Below are positions 1 to 4,963 of a DNA stretch of 5,301 nt, in pieces. The stretch lies in NCBI GenBank assembly GCA_046302715.1, contig JBKCHQ010000190.1, forward strand, positions 1 to 5,301, written 5' to 3'. The notes below the pieces were generated by a model, which made no database searches, was not told the DNA's origin, and worked only from the letters and a program-made list of their open reading frames with translations. The stretch is from CAMCXT01 sp046302715. Lineage in GTDB: Bacteria > Bacteroidota > Bacteroidia > M30B66. The stretch's first letter is position 1; each line of letters begins with the position of its first letter. Position numbers and translations under genes: made by a program.

Positions 1-114
1 GCAGTAAAGTGGGGTGTTACGGGTAAATTGCTTGTGGCATGGATCATCACCATTCCTATTTCAGCACTTATGGGGGCGGTTTTTTATTGGATTTGCAATC
101 TTCTGGGTTTGTAA
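1..114 (+). CDS. PiT-family inorganic phosphate permease, C-terminal fragment
   Basis: Frame 1 is open from the left edge to a TAA at 112-114 and gives 37 residues; the gene is cut by the window edge, so its start is not visible. The tail begins AVKWGVTGKLLVAWIITIP and continues as a strongly hydrophobic helix that ends a few residues later. A short amphipathic lead, then 'AW-x-x-T-x-P' and a final Gly/Ala-rich membrane helix, is the usual ending of PiT (PHO4/PitA-like) transporters. That family moves inorganic phosphate across the inner membrane with H+ or Na+. The next gene starts 53 bases downstream on the same strand, so read-through is possible. The call rests on a short tail, so another multi-pass transporter is not excluded. 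Confidence 0.68.
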   Translation, partial: AVKWGVTGKLLVAWIITIPISALMGAVFYWICNLLGL

Positions 115-141
115 GAGGTTCGGGGCTGTTGGTTTTTTCGC

Positions 142-149
142 TTACTTTG
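142..149 (+). promoter_or_regulatory. Possible Bacteroidota -7 promoter box for the DUF58 gene
   Basis: TTACTTTG differs from the Bacteroidota primary-sigma -7 consensus TAnnTTTG at one of six fixed positions. It lies 18 bases before the ATG at 168, in the gap after the permease stop. I see no TTG at the usual 17-23 base spacing upstream, so the -33 element is missing or degenerate. The DUF58 gene may instead be read from the permease promoter. Confidence 0.35.
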
Positions 150-167
150 TAACTTCCATAATGCATT

Positions 168-1097
168 ATGCCGGTTAACAGAGAAGAAATACAACAGATA
201 GGACGTCTTGAACTGCTTGCCCGACAGGTTGTGGAGGGTTTTATAACCGGACTGCATAAAAGCCCGTTTCATGGTTTTTCGGTTGAGTTTGCAGAATACA
301 GGCAATACAATCAGGGTGAGTCGACCCGCTACATCGATTGGAGGCTTTACGGCAAAACCGACAAACTCTTTGTAAAGCGGTTTGAAGAAGAAACCAACCT
401 GCGCTGTCAGGTGGTAATCGACTGTTCGTCTTCCATGTATTATCCGCTGGATGCCGCCAAAACGGGTATTGACAACAAGTTGCAATTTGCGGCAAAATCT
501 GCCGCTGCTTTAATTTATCTTTTTAATAAGCAGCGCGATGCTACCGGACTCAGCGTTTTTAGTGAAGATTTAAATTTACATACACCGGCGCGTTCGTCGG
601 GTGTGCACATGTCGATGATGTATGCCGAGCTTGAGAAACTTCTTGATTCGGAATGGGATAAAAAAGCCCGTGGTACCAAGGCCGCTGATGTTTTACATAC
701 GCTCGCCGAGGCCGTTCATAAACGCAGTTTGATTATCCTTTTTTCGGATATGTTTGATGACACCGAAAATGCTGAAGCTATTTTTGGAGCCTTGCAACAT
801 TTAAAACACAATAAGCACGAAGTATTGTTGTTTCATGTTACCGATAAACAAAAAGAGCTCGAATTTACCTTCGAAAATCGCCCTTATCGCTTTGTGGACT
901 TGGAAAGTGGAGTTGAGGTAAAGCTGCAGCCGCAGGAAATTAAAGAGCATTATCTTAAGCATATTAAAGGCTATACCGAAGAATTAAAGCTTAAATGTGC
1001 ACAATACCGTATTGATTTTATCGAAGCCGACATCAATCAGGGATACGTGCAGGTGCTATTGCCGTATATAATGAAACGTGCCCGCATGAGCGGATAA
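168..1097 (+). CDS. DUF58 domain protein with vWA-like MIDAS site
   Basis: This 309-residue cytoplasmic-looking protein has no signal peptide or membrane helix. Residues 26-60 carry the DUF58 signature: G-L-H-x-S-x-F-x-G-x-S-x-E-F, then ExRxYNQGES and R-x-IDWR. The family's common GDD is GES here. Residues 85-89 are DCSSS, a DxSxS metal-ion-dependent adhesion site; T170 and D194 (in LFSDMFDD) are plausible further metal ligands. The rest alternates strands and helices as in a von Willebrand A fold. Family members often sit beside a MoxR AAA+ ATPase and Bat-type membrane proteins and are thought to act in envelope or stress-related complexes, but the biochemical role is unknown. Here no MoxR gene is visible on either side; a PiT permease precedes it and a 7TM-HD gene follows. 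The ATG at 168 fits the family N-terminus; no Shine-Dalgarno is seen. Length is normal for the family, and the gene appears intact. Confidence 0.9.
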   Translation: MPVNREEIQQIGRLELLARQVVEGFITGLHKSPFHGFSVEFAEYRQYNQGESTRYIDWRLYGKTDKLFVKRFEEETNLRCQVVIDCSSSMYYPLDAAKTGIDNKLQFAAKSAAALIYLFNKQRDATGLSVFSEDLNLHTPARSSGVHMSMMYAELEKLLDSEWDKKARGTKAADVLHTLAEAVHKRSLIILFSDMFDDTENAEAIFGALQHLKHNKHEVLLFHVTDKQKELEFTFENRPYRFVDLESGVEVKLQPQEIKEHYLKHIKGYTEELKLKCAQYRIDFIEADINQGYVQVLLPYIMKRARMSG

Positions 1098-1133
1098 TTG
1101 CATTTATTTAGCCTCATAGCGCTTTAAAGCATT

Positions 1134-1141
1134 TATCTTTG
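1134..1141 (+). promoter_or_regulatory. -7 promoter box of the 7TM-HD gene
   Basis: TATCTTTG matches TAnnTTTG at all six fixed positions. It lies in the 50-base gap after the DUF58 stop and ends only 6 bases before the ATG at 1148. Transcription normally starts a few bases after this box, so the mRNA would begin at or within a base or two of the start codon. No TTG lies at the usual -33 distance. The match shows directly; promoter activity is inferred. Confidence 0.62.
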
Positions 1142-1147
1142 TTTGGC

Positions 1148-3235
1148 ATGCCGGTCAAAAATATTCTATACTACCTCTCCAACCAGCATAACTTGCTTAT
1201 AAGAACGGTTATTCTCATAACCACTATTGCGGTTATTGTGTCGGTTTTACCCAAGGAAGGAAGATTTAGATATACCTATGCACTGGGGCATACTTGGGAA
1301 CACGAGGATTTGCGTGCCCCCTTTAACTTCGGAATTCGAAAAACTGAAGCAGAGCTTCAAGCCGATCGCGACGAAATTCGACGAAATTCGAAACGGTATT
1401 TCAGAATTAGTGAGGAGATGGGCCGTGAGCGTGTGGCCCAATTTATAAGCGACGCCGACAGCATAGCAGGTAACTTGGCAGCATCTGCAAAGGATTCAAA
1501 ATCGGCGGCTCTTTTTTTTAATTCTTTTCAGAAAAACCGCATTGTAGTGTGCATTGACTCAATATACAATGTGGGATTTGTGAGCGAAAGTGAGTATTCG
1601 GCTAATCCGAATGGAATTGTACTCAGGTGGACGCGTGATGGTATAAAGGAACAAACGCTTCAGTTGGCACTACGAAAAGACCAGGCTATGCAGAGACTTG
1701 CTCGGGTTATCTACGCTAATGCTGCTTGGGATAATGCTGCCATTAAGAATTATTTTGAGCAGCTTTTGGTGCCCAACATTTCATACGACGCAGCAAGAAC
1801 TGAGGTGTCTATTGAGAAAAAACTGCTTCAGGTTGCCCCTGTTCGTGGACTGGTGGCTTCCGGCGAGTTGATTGTTAGAGAAGGCGAAGCCGTTACTCCC
1901 GAGAAATTCAAGGTGTTAAACTCGCTTCAGTATGAGTACGAAAGTAAATTGGGTGTTTTACGTATTTCCGAATCGTGGCTCATTGCCGGTCAAACCTTAA
2001 GTGTGGCCTTAATTATGGTGATGCTTTTTGTTTTTTTAATACAACTTCGCAGAGAGGTGTTTGAGGATTCAATAAGGTTAACATTATTGGCTTTACTGAT
2101 GGTGGGTACCGTACTCATTTGTGCTCAAAATATAAAGGCTGGTTGGGTAAACTACTTTGCGGTGCCGTACTGCATTTTACCCATTGTTTTGCGTTCGTTT
2201 TTTGATACCCGGCTTGCCCTATTTGCACATGTGCTCACTACCCTGATATTGGGAATTATAGTTCCCAATCCCTTCGAATTTTGTGTTATTCAAATATTGG
2301 GCGGCATGAGTGTTATATTTTCGGTGGAGCATCTTCGACGTCGTTCGCGTCTTTTTGCGGTAATCGGCTTGCTAACCTTAGTGTATTTAAGTGCTTTTGC
2401 CGGATTTTCGCTCATGGTGGAAGGTAATCCTCAATCTATACGTATAAGTGATGTTACTGCCCTGGCTACGGGTGCCGCCCTGAGTTTATTCTCATATCCC
2501 ATCATATATGCAATTGAGCGGGTTTTTGGCTACACCTCTGATATTTCATTGCTCGAACTTTCGGACACTAACAGTCCGCTTTTGAGGGAATTATCGCTTA
2601 AGGCACCCGGCACGTTTTATCACTCGCTTCAGGTAGCCAATCTTGCAGAAGCCGCAATCGGCTTAATTGGCGGTAATAGCCTGTTGGTGCGTACGGGAGC
2701 CTTGTATCATGATATTGGAAAAATGGAGGCGGCTCGTTATTTTATTGAGAATCAAAGTACGGGAGTAAATCCGCATGAAGATCTTGATTTTGACGAAAGT
2801 GCGCAGCTAATTATCTCACACGTTAGTTTAGGCCTCGCAATTGGAAGGAAACATAAAGTACCCGAAGCTGTGCTCGATTTTATTCGCACCCATCACGGCA
2901 CATCCAGGGTGCAGTATTTCTATCGTTCGTTTTTAAATAATTATCCCGACGAAGAAGTGGACGAGGCGGCATTTCGTTATAAAGGTCCCATCCCTTTTAG
3001 CCGCGAAACTGCCGTGGTTATGATGGCTGATGCGGTGGAAGCTACTTCGCGTAGTATGCGTGAAGTTAACAGCGAAAAAATCAATAAACTGGTGGAGGAT
3101 GTCATCAACCGCCAGGTGGATGATAATCAGTTTGTAAACGCCGATATTACGTTTAAAGACATTACGCGCATCAAGAAATTATTCAAGAAAATGTTAATGA
3201 ACATCTACCATGTGCGCACCGAGTATCCATCGTAG
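1148..3235 (+). CDS. pgpH: 7TM-HD membrane phosphohydrolase, PgpH-type cyclic-di-AMP phosphodiesterase
   Basis: The 695-residue product has the full PgpH/YqfF layout. One N-terminal helix (about 17-35) is followed by an extracytoplasmic 7TMR-HDED region (about 36-272, ending in RGLVASGELIVREGEAVT). Seven helices follow at about 276-458, then a cytoplasmic HD domain (about 475-690). The HD metal ligands are in place: H492 (TFYHSL), H521-D522 (YHDIGK), H558, H582/H583 (THHGTS) and D628 (MMADAVEA). In Listeria and other bacteria this family hydrolyses c-di-AMP to pApA, with the outer domain as likely sensor; that activity is inferred here. The protein has normal length and no frameshift. I chose the ATG at 1148: the in-frame TTG at 1139 lies inside the TATCTTTG promoter box and would probably not be transcribed. 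The gene follows DUF58 on the same strand and ends exactly against the convergent OB-fold gene. Confidence 0.92.
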   Translation: MPVKNILYYLSNQHNLLIRTVILITTIAVIVSVLPKEGRFRYTYALGHTWEHEDLRAPFNFGIRKTEAELQADRDEIRRNSKRYFRISEEMGRERVAQFISDADSIAGNLAASAKDSKSAALFFNSFQKNRIVVCIDSIYNVGFVSESEYSANPNGIVLRWTRDGIKEQTLQLALRKDQAMQRLARVIYANAAWDNAAIKNYFEQLLVPNISYDAARTEVSIEKKLLQVAPVRGLVASGELIVREGEAVTPEKFKVLNSLQYEYESKLGVLRISESWLIAGQTLSVALIMVMLFVFLIQLRREVFEDSIRLTLLALLMVGTVLICAQNIKAGWVNYFAVPYCILPIVLRSFFDTRLALFAHVLTTLILGIIVPNPFEFCVIQILGGMSVIFSVEHLRRRSRLFAVIGLLTLVYLSAFAGFSLMVEGNPQSIRISDVTALATGAALSLFSYPIIYAIERVFGYTSDISLLELSDTNSPLLRELSLKAPGTFYHSLQVANLAEAAIGLIGGNSLLVRTGALYHDIGKMEAARYFIENQSTGVNPHEDLDFDESAQLIISHVSLGLAIGRKHKVPEAVLDFIRTHHGTSRVQYFYRSFLNNYPDEEVDEAAFRYKGPIPFSRETAVVMMADAVEATSRSMREVNSEKINKLVEDVINRQVDDNQFVNADITFKDITRIKKLFKKMLMNIYHVRTEYPS

Positions 3236-3670
3236 TTAAGGTTTTATACGCGAGGCATCCTTGATGGTTATTCCACTCATTTCTAGGTATCCCACACAAA
3301 AACCCTTAAACTGAGCGCTATCACCCACTTTTAGGCCTTTAAAGCTATCGCGGTAGCGTGCGTCTTGCGAGATTATAACCCCCTCGAGCATTTCATCGGG
3401 CACACTTAAGACATAACGGGGCACTTCGTCATTAATCACTTCAGAAACAGTCCCACTAACTTCTATTACCTTTCCTAAGTATTTTTTATTGGCAGTGGCC
3501 GAATCGGTTTTAAATGCTTTATAAAGTGCGGCTGCCGAAATGTCAATGCCTTTTTCTTCAGTGGCATCGGCATGTTCTTTATTCCAAAGCATATACACCG
3601 TAATGGAACCTGAAAGTAGTGCGATTAAAAGAACAATCAGGATAATTCTAACAAGGTTATTTTTTTTCAT
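3236..3670 (-). CDS. Membrane-anchored OB-fold protein (tRNA_anti-like family)
   Basis: This 144-residue protein begins MKKNNL, followed by one hydrophobic helix at about 6-28 that should act as an uncleaved N-terminal anchor, leaving a small domain outside the cytoplasm. Residues 46-144 resemble the OB-fold tRNA_anti-like family common in Bacteroidota: A-x-x-L-Y-x-A-F, then ANKKYLGKVIEVSGTVSEV, a strand near YVLSV, and GLKVGDSAQFKGFCVGY near the end. Despite the family name, no nucleic-acid role is shown, and an exported domain is unlikely to bind tRNA; the function is unknown. I chose the ATG at 3668-3670. An in-frame TTG at 3686-3688 would add six residues but is part of the promoter box TACATTTG. 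The gene converges on pgpH with no bases between the stops (TAG 3233-3235; TAA on the minus strand 3236-3238). A run of eight A's (minus strand) directly follows the start codon. Confidence 0.78.
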   Translation of the reverse strand: MKKNNLVRIILIVLLIALLSGSITVYMLWNKEHADATEEKGIDISAAALYKAFKTDSATANKKYLGKVIEVSGTVSEVINDEVPRYVLSVPDEMLEGVIISQDARYRDSFKGLKVGDSAQFKGFCVGYLEMSGITIKDASRIKP

Positions 3671-3685
3671 ACGATTAACGTTATT

Positions 3686-3693
3686 CAAATGTA
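3686..3693 (-). promoter_or_regulatory. -7 promoter box of the OB-fold gene
   Basis: On the minus strand this reads TACATTTG, a match to TAnnTTTG at all six fixed positions. It ends 15 bases before the ATG at 3670, so the 5' leader would be roughly ten bases. The nearest upstream TTG (minus strand, 3705-3707) is only 11 bases away, too close for a normal -33 element. No Shine-Dalgarno fits the short leader. Confidence 0.6.
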
Positions 3694-4003
3694 ACTATTT
3701 GATTCAATTAATTGGGGGCAGACGTTATTTCATGCCTAATCTATTACCCGTGTATTGCAAAATAGCATGCTCAAAACCAATGCACTAAGTAGTCAATTGT
3801 CTTAACAAATATTTAATCATTAAAGTAATTGTATAACTTAGCCTTAATATTAAGGTATAATCTATCCCTCAGATGTCAAAAAGAGAAAGTGTCTTTTCGA
3901 AATACGGCTCAAAGTATTGTGCATCGTATCGATTTGTATTTATGAGGTGTTTAAATGATTCTGCCGCGGAAATTGATTCTGTAAAATTTCTAACATTCAC
4001 TAG
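3694..4003. other. AT-rich, palindrome-dense intergenic region between divergent genes
   Basis: About 310 bases separate the divergent OB-fold gene and plsY, and no recognised protein is encoded here. The stretch is rich in short perfect palindromes: CAATTAATTG (3705-3714), AAATATTT (3807-3814), TTTAAT-C-ATTAAA (3812-3824) and the 14-base CCTTAATATTAAGG (3842-3855). The hexamer AATTGT is repeated directly at 3795-3800 and 3827-3832, 32 bases apart, about three helical turns. A TATAAT follows at 3856-3861. The right part holds a possible 44-codon ORF, listed separately. A regulatory role, probably control of plsY, is the simplest reading, but AT-rich DNA yields short palindromes by chance. Confidence 0.55.
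3842..3855. repeat. 14-bp perfect palindrome, candidate operator
   Basis: CCTTAATATTAAGG equals its own reverse complement over all 14 bases. It directly touches TATAAT at 3856-3861 and lies 17 bases before the candidate small-ORF ATG at 3873. Position and symmetry suit a dimeric repressor or activator site. It lacks a loop and a following T-run, so it is a poor intrinsic terminator. No regulator gene is visible in the window. Confidence 0.4.
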
Positions 4004-4007
4004 ATGA
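3873..4007 (+). CDS. Possible 44-residue leader ORF overlapping the plsY start
   Basis: An ATG at 3873 opens 44 codons (beginning MSKRESVFSKYGSKY) that end with a TGA at 4005-4007. This TGA overlaps the plsY ATG at 4004-4006 as ATGA, the classic arrangement for translational coupling. The predicted peptide is basic near its N-terminus and rich in Ser and aromatic residues, with two cysteines (C16, C26). It has no membrane helix, and I recognise no family. There is no Shine-Dalgarno; a TATAAT at 3856-3861 could place the mRNA start close to the ATG. It may be a translated leader or upstream peptide controlling plsY, a decayed gene, or chance. An open frame of this length can easily arise at random. 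Confidence 0.25.
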   Translation: MSKRESVFSKYGSKYCASYRFVFMRCLNDSAAEIDSVKFLTFTR

Positions 4008-4648
4008 TATTCACGGGCATCATACTTTTAGTGCTGTCTTATGTATTGGGGTCAATCAGTTTCTCCATTCGTATTGGCAAATGGATTTACGGTGTTGATG
4101 TGCGTGAACACGGCAGCGGAAATGCCGGAGCTACTAATACATTTAGAGTGTTAGGAACGGCCGCCGGAACCGTAGTTTTGGTTTTAGATGTATTAAAAGG
4201 ATTATTGGCCGTGATGTTACCGGTGTGGTGGTTAAATGAATTTCAATCGCCGGTATTGTTTGAGAATTTTAGAGTTATGTGTGGTGCTGCAGCGGTTTTA
4301 GGACATGTGTTTCCAGTTTTTGAGCGCTTTAAAGGAGGCAAAGGCGTGGCAACCTTGCTGGGCGTGGCTGTGGGGATGTTTCCTCAGGCAGCATTGATTT
4401 GCATCGGACTTTTTCTGATGATTTTATTGCTCACGCGTTATGTTTCTCTGGGGTCTATTTTAGCCTCACTGGCATACGGCCTTATTTTATTGCTGGTGGA
4501 ACGTGTGCATCATGATGCTTCAATTATTTATGCCATTTGTATTCCTCTATTGGTGATAATTACGCACAAAGCCAATATTCAGCGTTTGATTGCAGGTTCG
4601 GAAAATCGTACCGATATCTTAAAAAAATTTAGGCAAAACGAAAATTGA
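4004..4648 (+). CDS. plsY: Glycerol-3-phosphate acyltransferase PlsY
   Basis: PlsY is an inner-membrane enzyme that transfers the acyl group of acyl-phosphate (made by PlsX) to the sn-1 position of glycerol-3-phosphate, giving lysophosphatidate, the first committed step of phospholipid synthesis. The 214-residue product has the family's several hydrophobic segments and its cytoplasmic motifs: GSI near 16, the first motif S38-G-N-A-G-A-T-N45 with R48, D62 and K65-G66, the second motif K110-GGKGVA with H101 before it, and the third at 188-200 (HKANIQRLIAGSE). In the third motif K189 stands where Arg is common. Length is typical and nothing is broken. The ATG at 4004 fits the family start. No Shine-Dalgarno or clear TAnnTTTG box precedes it, so it may depend on the upstream region or the small overlapping ORF. 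clpS follows 36 bases after the stop with its own promoter-like box. Confidence 0.96.
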   Translation: MIFTGIILLVLSYVLGSISFSIRIGKWIYGVDVREHGSGNAGATNTFRVLGTAAGTVVLVLDVLKGLLAVMLPVWWLNEFQSPVLFENFRVMCGAAAVLGHVFPVFERFKGGKGVATLLGVAVGMFPQAALICIGLFLMILLLTRYVSLGSILASLAYGLILLLVERVHHDASIIYAICIPLLVIITHKANIQRLIAGSENRTDILKKFRQNEN

Positions 4649-4655
4649 TTTTTAT

Positions 4656-4663
4656 TATTTTTG
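4656..4663 (+). promoter_or_regulatory. -7 promoter box of clpS
   Basis: TATTTTTG matches TAnnTTTG at all six fixed positions and lies in the 36-base gap between plsY and clpS, 21 bases before the clpS ATG. The surroundings are very T-rich, which raises the chance of an accidental match, and no TTG sits at the normal -33 distance. clpS could also be co-transcribed with plsY. Confidence 0.48.
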
Positions 4664-4675
4664 TGTTCAGATATT

Positions 4676-4680
4676 AAGGA
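4676..4680 (+). promoter_or_regulatory. AAGGA Shine-Dalgarno-like site of clpS
   Basis: AAGGA lies four bases before the ATG at 4685, slightly closer than ideal. It is the only purine-rich anti-16S match I see close before a start in this window. It supports the ATG at 4685 over the upstream in-frame TTG at 4661, which overlaps the promoter box. Confidence 0.45.
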
Positions 4681-4684
4681 TTTT

Positions 4685-4963
4685 ATGAGCAGCACAAAAT
4701 GGTTAGAAGAAGACGATTCCGACACGCTTTTGCTTGAGGTAGAAGATCGTAAGTTGGTAGTTTATAATGACGACGTAAACACTTTTGACGATGTAATTCA
4801 ATGGTTGGTAGAAATTTGTGATCACGATGTATTGCAGGCCGAACAGTGTTCCATTATCATTCATTACAAAGGAAAATGTACAGTAAAGTCGGGCTCTTAT
4901 GACGATTTGGAGCCACGCGCTTCAGCCTTACTGCATCGGGGCTTATCGGCAGAGATTCATTAA
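4685..4963 (+). CDS. clpS: ATP-dependent Clp protease adaptor ClpS
   Basis: ClpS is a small cytosolic adaptor that binds proteins with a bulky N-terminal residue (Leu, Phe, Tyr, Trp) and hands them to a Clp AAA+ unfoldase; in Bacteroidota the partner is presumably ClpC with ClpP. The 92-residue product has a short acidic N-terminal tail (about 1-20) and the ClpS core. VYNDDVNTFDDVI contains N28-D29-D30, and IIIHYKGK contains H60, corresponding to E. coli N34, D35, D36 and H66 of the alpha-amino-binding pocket. F34 aligns with the E. coli gatekeeper M40. The C-terminal end, with ALLHRGLSAEI, is also typical. I chose the ATG at 4685 because AAGGA precedes it and the in-frame TTG at 4661 falls within the TATTTTTG box. 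Its TAA overlaps the stop of the convergent reductase gene by sharing TTAA. Confidence 0.95.
   Translation: MSSTKWLEEDDSDTLLLEVEDRKLVVYNDDVNTFDDVIQWLVEICDHDVLQAEQCSIIIHYKGKCTVKSGSYDDLEPRASALLHRGLSAEIH

Noticed and set aside
84..495. Minus-strand open frames opposite the DUF58 gene
   Set aside because: They are antisense to conserved DUF58 motifs, and the translations look like low-quality shadows.
1371..1390. Tandem 10-base direct repeat ACGAAATTCG x2 within pgpH
   Set aside because: A 10-base duplication would shift the frame, but the protein reads through as ADRDEIRRNSKRYF with the spacing expected for the family, so it is probably a chance codon repeat.
1227..1448. Short open frames on both strands inside the start of pgpH
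   Set aside because: They overlap the conserved N-terminal region of pgpH and show no recognisable domain or start signals.
3540..3788. Plus-strand 82-codon open frame
   Set aside because: It lies mostly antisense to the well-supported OB-fold gene and gives no family-like protein.
3879..3897. AAAAGA/TCTTTT 6-bp inverted repeat with a 7-base loop
   Set aside because: The stem is short and nearly all A-U, so it should be unstable; there is no support for an RNA element or riboswitch.
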